Below are positions 6,885 through 17,611 of a DNA stretch of 64,000 bases, one piece after another. This DNA comes from Deltaproteobacteria bacterium. Its GTDB lineage: Bacteria > Desulfobacterota > Desulfobacteria > Desulfobacterales > UBA5852. The stretch lies in the NCBI GenBank assembly GCA_020444045.1, contig JAHLLS010000001.1:372001-436000 (forward strand), given 5' to 3'. The first letter of the stretch is position 1. Every line of letters begins with the position of its first letter. A program made the translations under genes and the position numbers. Under the pieces are notes generated by a model. That model ran no database searches and was not told the origin of the DNA. It saw only the letters and a list, made by a program, of their open reading frames with translations.

Positions 6885-8924
6885 TCAATCCACTTTCAGC
6901 AGAACCTGCGCCGTTCGGCTGGGAATGTAGAGCTGCAGCCTTCCCTGCGACGGGACCGGGTTCGCTTCATCCGGCCGGGTGAAGTGGGCCTGGCCGGACT
7001 TAAGGCGGCCGTGGCCGCCAAAGCGCGGGTCATCGCTATCGAGCACCAGCCGATATTGCCCTGGCAAACAGAAAAACCCGTAGTCCGTCAAGGACCGTGT
7101 CGGGTGAAACCCGAAAACGAACAGAAGATCACGGCGTACAAATGCCAGAACCTGATCGTCATTGTGTTCATACACCAGGTGGGCCCAGGGGTTTTCGAAA
7201 ACGCCATGGGTCTTGACCAGGTCGAGCATGGCTCGGTCAAAAGCGGCCAGTTGGCCGTACTTCAAATCGGGATGGTCGGCCAGGTGCCACTGTCGCCGGG
7301 CGTAATGATAAGACCAGTTGTTGCCCTCACGGGGAAAATCGATCCATTCGGGATGACCGAAGTCGTTGCCCATGAAGGTCAGGTAGCCGTGACCGGCCGT
7401 GGCCAAAGTAATCAGCCGGATCATCTTGTGCAGCGCCATGGCGCGGTCCATGGCCGGGTCCGGATCGTCCCGGTGCATGTGATGATACATGGCGGCCCCG
7501 GCCAAGCGGAAGATGAGGGTTTGATCGCCCACCAGGGCCTGATCGTGACACTCGGCGTAACTGATGGATTTCTCATGAGAGCGCCGGTTGGTCAGTTCGT
7601 GCCAGAGCAGTCCCGGGTGCCAGTCTTCATCGGACAGGTCTTTGGTCAAGCGGATCCAGTTATCGGCAATCCCCATTGCAAAACGGTAATCGAATCCAAC
7701 CCCCCCTTCATCCTGGGGCAGCGCCAGGCCCGGCAGGCCGCTGATGTCTTCCGCTATGGTGACAGCCTGGGGGTCGACGGAGTGAACCAGCTCATTGGCC
7801 AAGGTCAAATAGCATAGCGCATCTTTATCGACGTTGTCGCTGAAATAATCGTCATACGACGTGAAGGCTTTGCCCAGGCCGTGGTCCCGATAAAGCATGC
7901 TGGTGATGCCGTCAAAGCGGAAGCCGTCAAAGCGGTACTCTTCCAGCCAGAAGCGGCAATTGGACAGCAGGAAGCGCAGCACCTCACTTTTCGCATAGTC
8001 GAAGCAGCGGGAATCCCAGGCCGAGTGGAGGCCGCGCGGCCCGTCGTGAAAGTACTGGTAGAGCGTGCCGTCAAAGCGGCTCAAGCCCTCCACCTCGTTG
8101 GAGACGCCATGGGAATGCACCAGGTCCATGACCACCCTCAGGCCGGTGCCATGGGCGCTGTCCACCAGGTATTTGAGATCTTCCGGTGAGCCGAAGCGCG
8201 AGGACGCGGCGAAAAAGTTGGACACCTGGTAGCCGAAGGAGCCGTAATAGGGGTGCTCCTGCACCGCCATCAGCTGGATCGTGTTGTAGCCGGCATCCTG
8301 GATGCGTGGTATCAGGTGGTCGGCAAACTCCCGATAGGTGCCAATCCCCCCCTTTTCCTGGGCCATCCCTACATGGGTTTCATAAACCAGGATCGGATCA
8401 ATGGGCGGAGGCGCTTCGTTGATCCATCGATAACCTTCCGGCGGTTCCCACACCTGGGCATTGAAAATCAGGGTGGAAGGGTCCTGGATCACCCGGCGCG
8501 CATATGCGGGCAGACGATCGCCGCTGCCGCCCGGCCAGTGGAGACGCAGTCGAAACAAGTCGCCATGGGCCATGCGATCTGAGGGCAGCCGGATTTCCCA
8601 GACACCATCGCGATCGACCACGGGCCGAAGCGCATAGGCGCGGTCCTCACGCCAGGCGTTGAAAGTTCCCACCAGGTAAATGGCTTGCGCGTTCGGGGCC
8701 CATTCGCGGAAAATCCATCCGTCAGGATGCCGCTGCAGACCGAAATAGTGATAATCGGCGGCCGCCGCTTTCAGGGAACCCTTGTCGCCAATGACCGTCC
8801 GGCGGAGGGTGTCAACGGCCTGCCGCCGCCGGATCAGGGCCTCGCGGTAAGGGGTCAGCCAGGGGTCCCTGGTCAATAGCCGATCCAGCCAGGGGGGTGT
8901 GGTGGTAGGGTTTTCGGATGCCAT
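6885..8924 (-). CDS. glgB: 1,4-alpha-glucan branching enzyme (GH13, eukaryote-like GBE1 type)
   Basis: This enzyme makes alpha-1,6 branches in glycogen. It is 679 residues, with an N-terminal CBM48-like module (about 60-160: [20 protein letters not shown]) and a GH13 barrel. The nucleophile Asp lies in [10 protein letters not shown] (near 337) and the acid/base Glu in AEDISG (near 392). Stretches such as [35 protein letters not shown] and [20 protein letters not shown]-like sequence (here [13 protein letters not shown]) match the eukaryotic/plant branching enzyme style more than E. coli GlgB. A good site (AGAGAGG) precedes the ATG. It is the most downstream gene of the glycogen block on the minus strand. 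Confidence 0.93.
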   Translation of the reverse strand: [679 protein letters not shown]

Positions 8925-8982
8925 GGGACGAACCTCTCTATACCATCTTCAATGACGGCACCGGGTGGACGCATCTTTTCCC

Positions 8983-10506
8983 TCAATGAGGGCGCGCGGC
9001 GATCAGGGGGCGTTCCAGCATTTTCTCGTACAATTTTATGTACTGGCGGGCGGTCACGTCATGGTTGAACGTTTCAGCACTCTCCTGCATGATGCGCTGA
9101 ATCTGCTTTCGGCGCATCTGCGCGGGCGCGCCATGGAAGTGCATGGCCTGATCCATGGCCCACAAAAGCCCCGGGCTGTCATAAACATCGAAAAGGAAGC
9201 CGTTGCCGGAATTGGTTTCCGGCGCGAGATGGGTCACCGTGTCGTGGATGCCGCCGGTATTGTGGGCCACGGGCAGACAGCCGTAGATTGGCGCGATCAT
9301 CTGGGGAAGGCCGCAGGGCTCGAAGCGCGATGGCATCAGGATGAAATCAGCCGCGCCATAGGCCAGCCGGGCCAGCTGCTCGTCAAATTCGCAGATGGCG
9401 ACCCGATCATATAACTCGTGAAAGGCGACGATATTATGAAAAACCCCCTTGTATTCGCCATTGGCCACAAAGACGATTTGCAGGTGACGGTCCCAGTATT
9501 TGGACACGACCTGGTATAGGATTTCGGCCAGAAGCTGGCACCCTTTTTGAACCGGGTCCAGGCGGTGGGGCCAGAAAAAGAGCGGCGCCCGATCATCTTC
9601 CACCAACCCGAGGCGACGCTGCAGGTGGCGCTTGTTGGTCCGTTTGCCTTTGGCATGATCCTTGGCGGAATATTGCTGCACCAGGGCGTCGTCCGTCTCG
9701 GGGTGGTAGGAGGGATCAGGGGCATTGAGGATGCCGGTGGCGCACTCCGCGTAAAATTTATTGGTCAGTTCCTGCTTGAGGGGGGCTTCCACAAAATCGT
9801 GGCGGCCCTCCACGATCTCCTGGAGGAACGTCGGGCTGACCGTATTGACAAAGTGGGCGGCAAAGACCCCGCTCACCAGCAAGTCCACCGGGTTGACTTC
9901 CCGGGTTTCCTCGTACTCGACCGCCATGCCCGCGTAATAGAGATTGTGCCAGAAATAGGCCGCATCGATGCCGCGGTCTTCGATGGAGGCCAGCAGTGTT
10001 TTCACGGTGTGGATATTGTGAATGGTGAACAGGCAGGGAATCCCCATTTCGCGCGCGGCCGCCGGAATCAGTCCGGTCATCCAGTCGTTGCAGTGGATCA
10101 GATCCGGTTTGACCCGCGGCATGATGTTATTGATGATTTCGCGCTGGAAGGCCAGCGCGATTTTAATGTTGTCCGATCCATAATGGGAGTAGACGGTGGT
10201 GGTATAAAAAAAGGCGCGGTCTTCCGCCAGATGGATCCGCTCGTCCGGCATTTTATCGCGGATGCGCCGGAATTCACTTTTTAAGACGGGGGCCGTGTGG
10301 GCCGCAAATATCTCGCGGTAGTCCGGCAGGGCCACATGGACATCGGCGCCCTGATCGAAGAGCGCGCTGATCAGGGCCGCGGAAACATCGGCCAAGCCGC
10401 CTGCTTTGGCGGTAAGATGGTTGGACATGTTGCCCATGCCTTCGGGAAGATAGGTGACTTCGGGCGTTACCACCAATACGGTGGGATTGCTGCGCGATGC
10501 TGGCAT
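8983..10506 (-). CDS. glgA: glycogen/starch synthase (GT5)
   Basis: This enzyme elongates alpha-1,4-glucan from a nucleotide sugar (ADP- or UDP-glucose). It is 507 residues. The N-terminal glucan/ADP-binding motif KAGGLADV is at 34-41, slightly later than usual because of an insert (YLPEGMGNMSNHLT). The C-terminal domain has the GT5 hallmark FILMPSRFEPCGLPQ near 392, followed by HNTGGIHDTV. A GGAG site precedes the ATG. No glgC (ADP-glucose pyrophosphorylase) is in the window, but a UDP-glucose pyrophosphorylase is, so the donor used is open. Confidence 0.92.
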   Translation of the reverse strand: MPASRSNPTVLVVTPEVTYLPEGMGNMSNHLTAKAGGLADVSAALISALFDQGADVHVALPDYREIFAAHTAPVLKSEFRRIRDKMPDERIHLAEDRAFFYTTTVYSHYGSDNIKIALAFQREIINNIMPRVKPDLIHCNDWMTGLIPAAAREMGIPCLFTIHNIHTVKTLLASIEDRGIDAAYFWHNLYYAGMAVEYEETREVNPVDLLVSGVFAAHFVNTVSPTFLQEIVEGRHDFVEAPLKQELTNKFYAECATGILNAPDPSYHPETDDALVQQYSAKDHAKGKRTNKRHLQRRLGLVEDDRAPLFFWPHRLDPVQKGCQLLAEILYQVVSKYWDRHLQIVFVANGEYKGVFHNIVAFHELYDRVAICEFDEQLARLAYGAADFILMPSRFEPCGLPQMIAPIYGCLPVAHNTGGIHDTVTHLAPETNSGNGFLFDVYDSPGLLWAMDQAMHFHGAPAQMRRKQIQRIMQESAETFNHDVTARQYIKLYEKMLERPLIAARPH

Positions 10507-10606
10507 GGCGCTCTCCTTCGATGGGGTTGCATCCTTCGCGGAAGGAAAGCAGTCGTATGGGCCTGCTTTCCTTCCAAGACCTGCAGATGGCCAAAAGGTA
10601 TGGCCA

Positions 10607-13153
10607 TCAGGCCCATGCGATCAGCCCCGGCGTATAGCGGATCCAGATATCGCCCCGGGGTGTGACCCGCGCGGTGAACCCGTACCGTCCGGGAGCGTCG
10701 CAGGGCAGCGTACAGCTGTATAGATAACGATTCTCGCTGAGGACCTCTTCCACGTTCATGGTTTCGCGATAGGTGACTTCCAGGCGGTCCACGGTTTTGG
10801 GCGGTCCGTAACAAAGCTCCACATCGACCTCTTCCGGCTTGATGTCACCGAGATTGACGAGCACATTGATCTGAAGCTTGTCGCCAACCCGCATGGGGCC
10901 TTCGGATTGGGGAACCGGGAAATCCACGACCACGTTCTGCCAGAGCTTTACCAGGCGGGAGTGGATCTGGCTTTTCTGCACGGCTTCCCGGGCGTCTTCG
11001 GCCATCAGGTCTTGATATTGTCCCGCGGCCGGTTGGTAGAACCGTTCGCCGTATTGGTTCACCATGCGTTGGGCGCTGAAATCCTGCATCGCCATTTGCA
11101 TCGAGGCCTTCATTTTTTTCAACCAGCGCAGCGGCAGTCCCCCGCTCTCTCGGTCGTAAAAACAGGGAATCACCTCATTTTCCAGCACATTATAGAGGGC
11201 CTGGCCCTCGATCCGATCCTGATAGTCGGCATCCTCGAATTCCTCGCCGTCACCGATGCGCCAGCCGCGATCGTTGCGATAGCCTTCGCACCACCATCCG
11301 TCCAGAACACTGACGTTGAGGACGCCGTTGATAGCGGCTTTCATCCCGGACGTGCCGCAGGCTTCGAACGGCCGGCGAGGTGTATTCAGCCAGACATCGG
11401 CGCCCTGGACGAGCCGTCGCGCGAATTGCATATCGTAGTCTTCGATGAAGATGAGCCGGTGGCGCAGGCTGGGGCGCCTGCCAAAATCGACCAGTTTGCG
11501 GATAAGTTCTTTGCCTTCGTTGTCCTGGGGGTGGGCTTTGCCGGCGAAGATGAACTGTACCGGGAACTCTTTTGAATTGATAATGGCTTCCAGGCGTTCC
11601 GGGTCCTGCAGCAGCAGGTTGGCCCGTTTGTAGGTGGCAAAGCGCCGCGCAAATGCGATGGTCAGCACATCCTGGTCCAGAACGGACTCCACCTCTTTCA
11701 TGGTGGTGATGGGCGCGTTGCGCCGGCCATATTGATCGGCCATGCGGCGTCGGCAGGCCCGGATGAGACGGGCCCGGTTGGTTTCATGCGCGTGCCAGAG
11801 CTCCTCATCGTACATTTCTTCGAGACGGTTGCCGTTGTCGGTGTGGCCGACCGTCATGTGCCAGTCCGGGCCGAGATAGCGCTCGAACAACAAGCTGGTT
11901 TCGGAAGCTGTCCAGGTCGGAATGTGGACACCGTTGGTCACGTGGGTGATGGGCACCTCATCTTCCGGAATCCCGGGCCAGAGATGGTGCCACATCCGGC
12001 GGGCGACGGCCCCATGGAGTTCACTGACACCATTACAATGGGCCGACATGCGTTTGCCGAGGATAAACATGGAAAGCGGGGTTTCCGGGGCGCTGCCCTG
12101 GGGCTGGCCCCAACTGATGATGGACTTGAGGCTGGTGCCCAGTTTTTCCTCGAACGGTTTCAAACAGGGGGCCACCATATCCACCGGGAAATCGTCGTGT
12201 CCGGCCGCCACCGGCGTATGGGTGGTGAAAACCGTGGTGCGCGGCAGAATTTGCATGGCGGTTTTTAAGTCCATATTGCCGGCCGCCACGAGTTGGCTGA
12301 GGCGCTCCAGACTGGCAAAAGCGGAATGCCCCTCGTTCATGTGCACGACCTCGTGGCTTCGCTGAAGGGCTTCCAGGGCGCGCATCCCGCCGATGCCCAG
12401 CACCAGCTCCTGGGCCAGGCGGCGCTGGCTGCCGCCGGAATACAGCCGGGCGGTAATGTCCCGCAAGGCCGGCGGGTTTTCACGAACATTGGTATCCAGA
12501 AGATAGAGGGGAATGCGGCCGACCTGGATTTGCCAGACCATGGCATGGATGGGGCCGTCGGGGCCGTCGACCGCGACCATCACTTCCCGGCCCTCGGGGT
12601 TGCGGGCGCGTTCTATGGGCATCATGTAAATATCGGTTTCAGGGTAAGCTTCCTGCTGCCACCCCTCATCGTTCAGGAATTGCCGGAAGTATCCTTGACG
12701 GTAAAAGAGTCCCATGCCGACCAGCGGCAACTTGAGATCGGAGGCTGCTTTGAGGTGATCACCGGCCAGGATGCCCAGGCCGCCGGAATAGAGCGGCACG
12801 CTTTCGTGCATGCCGAACTCCATGGAGAAATAGGCAATGGTCGTGTCGGGCGTGTAGGGCGCATCTTCTGCGCGCGGGCTCAACACCTGGGCTTCAAAAT
12901 GATCACGAACCCGGGTCATGTGGGCGATGAAGCCCTTATCGTTGGCCAGTTCTTCCAGGCGCTCCTGGGGAATGCGCGTGAAAAATAGGATGGGGTTGCC
13001 TTGGCACTGATACCAAAGACCGGGATGAATACGCCGAAAAAGTTCGATGGCATCCCGCTGCCAGCACCACCATAGATTACGGGTCAATGTTTCCAGAAAC
13101 GCCAGGGATTCGGGTAAGAAGGGGAAAACCTGAAACGTTTGAATGTTTCGCAT
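10607..13153 (-). CDS. glgP: alpha-glucan (glycogen) phosphorylase, GT35
   Basis: This enzyme degrades alpha-1,4-glucan to glucose-1-phosphate using phosphate and PLP. The 848-residue protein begins with LTRNLWWCWQRDAIELFRRI, typical of the bacterial/archaeal alpha-glucan phosphorylase branch rather than the animal/E. coli branch. The PLP lysine lies in GTSGMKAAINGVLNVSVLDGWW-like sequence (Lys near 605), with the preceding LNTPRRPFEACGTSG. The C-terminus (about 730-848) is an additional beta-rich region. It lies between glgA (100 bases) and the debranching enzyme (78 bases), same strand. Confidence 0.94.
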   Translation of the reverse strand: MRNIQTFQVFPFLPESLAFLETLTRNLWWCWQRDAIELFRRIHPGLWYQCQGNPILFFTRIPQERLEELANDKGFIAHMTRVRDHFEAQVLSPRAEDAPYTPDTTIAYFSMEFGMHESVPLYSGGLGILAGDHLKAASDLKLPLVGMGLFYRQGYFRQFLNDEGWQQEAYPETDIYMMPIERARNPEGREVMVAVDGPDGPIHAMVWQIQVGRIPLYLLDTNVRENPPALRDITARLYSGGSQRRLAQELVLGIGGMRALEALQRSHEVVHMNEGHSAFASLERLSQLVAAGNMDLKTAMQILPRTTVFTTHTPVAAGHDDFPVDMVAPCLKPFEEKLGTSLKSIISWGQPQGSAPETPLSMFILGKRMSAHCNGVSELHGAVARRMWHHLWPGIPEDEVPITHVTNGVHIPTWTASETSLLFERYLGPDWHMTVGHTDNGNRLEEMYDEELWHAHETNRARLIRACRRRMADQYGRRNAPITTMKEVESVLDQDVLTIAFARRFATYKRANLLLQDPERLEAIINSKEFPVQFIFAGKAHPQDNEGKELIRKLVDFGRRPSLRHRLIFIEDYDMQFARRLVQGADVWLNTPRRPFEACGTSGMKAAINGVLNVSVLDGWWCEGYRNDRGWRIGDGEEFEDADYQDRIEGQALYNVLENEVIPCFYDRESGGLPLRWLKKMKASMQMAMQDFSAQRMVNQYGERFYQPAAGQYQDLMAEDAREAVQKSQIHSRLVKLWQNVVVDFPVPQSEGPMRVGDKLQINVLVNLGDIKPEEVDVELCYGPPKTVDRLEVTYRETMNVEEVLSENRYLYSCTLPCDAPGRYGFTARVTPRGDIWIRYTPGLIAWA

Positions 13154-13231
13154 GTGCCTGTCTCCAAGTAATTATTGTTGCGCCGCCAAGGCGCGTTGGT
13201 GTCGATCGCGGTTGAAACGCGAACCGGAAAT

Positions 13232-16200
13232 TTAGGCCGCGAAGGCCTTATCGCCGATTAGCCCTTGTTGGGTTAGCATTTTCCATACCCGGTAGACCTC
13301 ACTCACGGACCATGCCTGGGCATCACACCCTCTCGGTCGGTGGGGGATGTCGCCATCCACGATTTCCGGAATGTGTCCCAGGCAGCCGGTATTCATATGG
13401 TCCAGGGCCGTGGCCAAAAGAGCGCGCGCTGTATCGCGGCTGCTCTCACCGAACACCATGGCCCGCGCTTCACAAAAAGAGGGGAAAACCCATGCCCAGG
13501 CGGTACCGTTATGGTAGGCGGGCTTGCGGCGGGTATCTTCGTCTCCCTGGTAGTGCCCCTGGTAGGGATTGAGGGGGTCGTTCAAGAGACGTCCCCGGTG
13601 CTGAACAGCCAATGGGACCTGCACAGGACGATCCGCCAGACTGCGAATGGCGCCCGGTACAATCAATGCTTCACACGCTTGAACGATCTGCCCGGCGCGG
13701 GACCGGTCATGGATGGCCCCCAATGTGATGGCAAACAGCTGGTTGGGCCGCAAGGCGTCGTCGGCCTGGCAGGCCGACGACGGGCGTCCGGGCGGCCCGT
13801 GCCGGCAATCCGAGAGATACCCCAGTTCTTCCATAAAGTATAGATGATTGATAGATGCCGCAACCCGGTCGGCCAGCTGCCGCCAGTGCGCGGTTTTCTC
13901 CGGGCTTGCGATTTCCGCCAGAAAATCCAGGGCGGCAAACCACAGGGCCTGGATTTCGATGGGATACCCTTCGCGCGGTGTGCCGGCCGGGTGGTTCGTA
14001 TCCATCCAGGTAAAGTGGGACGGGCTATAGAGCAGGGCGGATTCAGGGTCCATGCGGATGCCGTTGGATGTGCCCCGGCACAGGGCATCGCCCATGTCCG
14101 ACAGGACCTCTCGCAGGCGCCGCCGGCCGCAGGTCACCTCCAGGATATCGCCATGGCCCTCCCGGAGCAAGTCCCGGCAGACGACAAACAGCCATAACGG
14201 GGCGTCGGATGTGTCCCGGTTGCCGGCATCATTGCCGCGGATCATGTTCGGCAAGGTGCCGCCATCTTCAAAGGCCGCAAACTGCTGCACAATCTCCCCG
14301 ACCATATCGGTCATGCCGGCGGCCACCATGCCGCGGCAAAAAATGAGCGTATCCCGTCCCCAATCCAGAAACCAGGGATAACCGGCGATGACGGTGGCAA
14401 AATCCCCCCGTTTGACGATGAACTGGGACATGGCCTGCCGGAGGGCGCGGTCGGGCGTTATAAATTCCGGCTGTGCATCGATGGCTTTCACGGACGGTTG
14501 CAATTCGTCAGACATGTCGGCCGGTGCGTCCATTCCGGTTAGGGCCCGGGCGGTGATCACCTGCTGTTCGGCTCCGGCCAGCAGGGTCGTGAAATAGCCC
14601 GGACTGAAGAGATCCGAATCCGCTTCCAGGCCTCTTTCAGCCTCCAACGGGCGGTGCACCATATAGGCCCATTCCGGCTCATGGACGTAATCCCCCCGCG
14701 AGGCGGTCAAGCGCAACCGCCGCTGCGGGTCCGGCTGGAAGGTGAATCCCGCAGGCTCCGGCCGAACCGACGCCGGGTAGTTGTTTTCCGGTCCCAGGTA
14801 GGCCTTGGTGGTGGTGTGGAAATTGCGATCTTCAATGTCGGGGCGCACGATCAGGCGGACCGGTTGGTCGTTCGGCAGACCATTATTTGGCACCCAATCC
14901 GCGGGCGTCCGGCTGAACATGACCTGAATCGTATTGGATGACGGCGGCATGCGCATCGCGATGTTCAAGTGGATGGATTGCCCCTGCCCGGTGGGAATGT
15001 GAAAGCGCCATGCGGCCTGGGTCTCGCTGTCGTAATGAAACGATTCCAAACAGTCGTGGCGGATTTCCTGGGAGTACCCCTGGAACACCACCCAGGCGCG
15101 CATCCGGGTCAGCATGACCCAACGATCTTCCGGCACTTCGGGATCCAGGTTGGCGGCCAGCAGGGCATCGTAGCGGCTGTAAAGAGTCCCCCATCGGATG
15201 GGGGTGTGCGTCATGGCCCCGCGGCCGTTGGTACCCAGCCATACCAGGGGGGTGTCCGGCATGTCCCGGCGCGGCCACCGGGTGCGCACGCGTGCGTCCT
15301 CCGGCGGCCCGAGAATGTTCAAGGCTGTGCTGGAGCGCTCGGTCGCTCCGGGAGCATAAAGAAAAAGTTCCAGCACGACCACCGCTGCTGACGGCGCCAC
15401 CTGGCGTAGAGTGAACAGCGCGACATGAGGACCGCTGCGGGTGGCCAGCGACGGTTCCGCGCCAATCACCGTGTCACCCATGATGATATGGGCGCGAAAA
15501 GGATGGGGCGCCGTTACGAGCAAGACATGCCCGGGGGGCAGCATGACCTGACGGTTGAGGTCGTGGGGCCACTGCCACTGGGTGACACCGGGCTCGCCGG
15601 CGTGCGGCCGCAGGCGGCGGCAAAGCGTCAAGGGATCGTCGGCCAGCAGCTCCGCCAGGGCGTCGATGTCCACCTGATCCCAAGCACCACCCGTCCAGTG
15701 TGCTATTAAATCCAGCACTTTGGCCCGGCGCCGCTGGTGTTCAACCCGGGGTACGACGACGGCGCAAGGCGTTTCACCATCGTCCGCTCCGTCGAAAGCC
15801 GTCGCGGCGGGCGCAAGGCAAAGCACCTCACCGGCCTGCAGATCGCAATGCACAACGCCATCATGGACGGCGGGCGTCAGGGGTCGGTCCGTCAGCAGGT
15901 CCCTGAAGGCCGTGGTTTCCGTTCCCATGATGGTGACGGGCCAGCTGGCGGTGGCCGCAGCCTGATCGTCCAGGTTCACGACCACCAGCACGCGCTGGTC
16001 GCTAGGCATATGGTGGCGCAGCAATACGGCCACATTGCCCCCGCCAGACGGAACCCATTGCAAGCGGGTCAGATCATGAAAACAGGGGTGGTGTTTGAGC
16101 AGGTCGGTGATCCGGCGAATGGTCGCCACCTGATTGGGCATTCCTCCCCAGTTCAATGATGGCGATTCGTGAACATTGATTTTTTCGGTGGCGAACCATT

Positions 16201-17551
16201 CGACGCCATTGGCAAAGCCAAATGCGCCCTGGGGAGCGAATAGCGCGCAAAGGGCTGTCCGCATCGCCGCCCAGCGATGAGACCGTGCCGCCAACCGGAG
16301 ATTGTCGTGGGTCTCGGCATAATTGACCGTTAGCCCATCGCTCCCCGCGATGTCGAGCGCTTGCGGCAAATAGGCTTCAATTTGACCGCGGTCATAGTTT
16401 TGGAACAGTTCGGAATAGGCCCAGTTGAAGTCGGCCCGATTCAACAGGTCGCGGGTGACCGAGATCTTTCCGCCCAACCCCTCCAGAAAGAAGATGGTAT
16501 CGGGAAATTGCTGGCGTACTTTGGCGATCATGTAGCGCCAGGCCGGCTGCGGAATCATATAGCCGGCGTCACAGCGAAAGCCGTCTACCCCGCGGCGGCA
16601 CCAGGTGATGAACATATCCGCCATGAAATGCCAGAGGTCACGATGCGAATAATCCAGCCGTGTCAGATCCTCCCACTGGACGCCCCAGGCCCCGGGCACT
16701 TCGATGCGCCCGCCGTCGTCCCGGGACAGCCATTCCGGGTGCATGCCGTGCATGCGTGCCGCCCAGCCGGTATGGTTGATGGCAATATCCAGAAAAATAC
16801 GGGCCCCGCGGGCGTGGATGGCATCCACCAGTTCTCCGAATTGCTCCAGCGGGGTGGCGGCCGGGTCAAATTGCGCCAGGGCGGGATCAACATCCAGAAA
16901 ACTCAGGGCGGCATAGGGGCTGCCGAAGCGGCCCATGCGGGCGTAGGTGGTGGGCGTCGGATGAATCGGCAGCAGCTGTAGAATGGTGCAGCCCAATTCT
17001 CCGATGATAAAATCAAGGTGGTCGATCAGGTCGCGAAAAGTTCCCGAGGGCGGGATGACCGTGAACCGCTGGCGGTCCAGTTCGGCCATGGCGTCCCCGG
17101 CCCATTGCGGCCCGGCCTGTCCGTCCTTGTTCGGGCCGAACTGTCTTACGAAGGCGTTGTAGATAATGTTGGCAGCACAGCTGTCGGCCGGGGCCACATT
17201 GATGGCGGTATTTTCTCCCGGCGGCCACAATGGAGTTTGTCGGCCGGCCTCCATGAAATAGCACTTGGCTTCGAAATGCCCCACCTGATGCAGCGGCACA
17301 ATAATGCGAAAGGTGGACGCATCCACCGCCGGCATGGCAAGATCGTACCAGTCTCGGCCCAGGGGGGTTTCGTCCTCCTCCGCCTGACGGATGATTTCCT
17401 GTCGCGTGGTTTCCACATGGCCGATGTTTGATCGCAGCCAGGCCCGGCCCTTCAATGGCCGGGACAGGTTCAGGGTAAAGGTCACCGTATCACCCCGATT
17501 CAATAAAAGCCGCCGGTTGGGGGACGGATCTTGCTGGAGGGTTATGGTCAT
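13232..17551 (-). CDS. bifunctional glycogen debranching enzyme-like protein (GH13 + GH133)
   Basis: I chose the ATG at 17551 (AGAGG just upstream) over a TTG nine codons earlier, giving 1439 residues. The N-terminal half is GH13-like: DIAINHTGWAA, the nucleophile in GFRCDAGYM (near 327), the acid Glu in FFLEGLGG (near 357) and NYAETHDNLR. The C-terminal third is an amylo-alpha-1,6-glucosidase domain with WFLDWGRDTLIF (near 1067) and later GTAWAWVFPSF. This order, transferase domain then glucosidase domain, is that of the eukaryotic AGL/Gdb1 enzyme; enterobacteria use the smaller GlgX. It would remove branches left by the adjacent phosphorylase. The central region (about 600-1000) is less clear to me. 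Confidence 0.85.
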   Translation of the reverse strand: MTITLQQDPSPNRRLLLNRGDTVTFTLNLSRPLKGRAWLRSNIGHVETTRQEIIRQAEEDETPLGRDWYDLAMPAVDASTFRIIVPLHQVGHFEAKCYFMEAGRQTPLWPPGENTAINVAPADSCAANIIYNAFVRQFGPNKDGQAGPQWAGDAMAELDRQRFTVIPPSGTFRDLIDHLDFIIGELGCTILQLLPIHPTPTTYARMGRFGSPYAALSFLDVDPALAQFDPAATPLEQFGELVDAIHARGARIFLDIAINHTGWAARMHGMHPEWLSRDDGGRIEVPGAWGVQWEDLTRLDYSHRDLWHFMADMFITWCRRGVDGFRCDAGYMIPQPAWRYMIAKVRQQFPDTIFFLEGLGGKISVTRDLLNRADFNWAYSELFQNYDRGQIEAYLPQALDIAGSDGLTVNYAETHDNLRLAARSHRWAAMRTALCALFAPQGAFGFANGVEWFATEKINVHESPSLNWGGMPNQVATIRRITDLLKHHPCFHDLTRLQWVPSGGGNVAVLLRHHMPSDQRVLVVVNLDDQAAATASWPVTIMGTETTAFRDLLTDRPLTPAVHDGVVHCDLQAGEVLCLAPAATAFDGADDGETPCAVVVPRVEHQRRRAKVLDLIAHWTGGAWDQVDIDALAELLADDPLTLCRRLRPHAGEPGVTQWQWPHDLNRQVMLPPGHVLLVTAPHPFRAHIIMGDTVIGAEPSLATRSGPHVALFTLRQVAPSAAVVVLELFLYAPGATERSSTALNILGPPEDARVRTRWPRRDMPDTPLVWLGTNGRGAMTHTPIRWGTLYSRYDALLAANLDPEVPEDRWVMLTRMRAWVVFQGYSQEIRHDCLESFHYDSETQAAWRFHIPTGQGQSIHLNIAMRMPPSSNTIQVMFSRTPADWVPNNGLPNDQPVRLIVRPDIEDRNFHTTTKAYLGPENNYPASVRPEPAGFTFQPDPQRRLRLTASRGDYVHEPEWAYMVHRPLEAERGLEADSDLFSPGYFTTLLAGAEQQVITARALTGMDAPADMSDELQPSVKAIDAQPEFITPDRALRQAMSQFIVKRGDFATVIAGYPWFLDWGRDTLIFCRGMVAAGMTDMVGEIVQQFAAFEDGGTLPNMIRGNDAGNRDTSDAPLWLFVVCRDLLREGHGDILEVTCGRRRLREVLSDMGDALCRGTSNGIRMDPESALLYSPSHFTWMDTNHPAGTPREGYPIEIQALWFAALDFLAEIASPEKTAHWRQLADRVAASINHLYFMEELGYLSDCRHGPPGRPSSACQADDALRPNQLFAITLGAIHDRSRAGQIVQACEALIVPGAIRSLADRPVQVPLAVQHRGRLLNDPLNPYQGHYQGDEDTRRKPAYHNGTAWAWVFPSFCEARAMVFGESSRDTARALLATALDHMNTGCLGHIPEIVDGDIPHRPRGCDAQAWSVSEVYRVWKMLTQQGLIGDKAFAA

Positions 17552-17611
17552 GGGGCCTCTATCCAGAAATAGGTGCAAATGCGTGTGGGGTTCGGTCGCT
17601 GGCGGTGCATC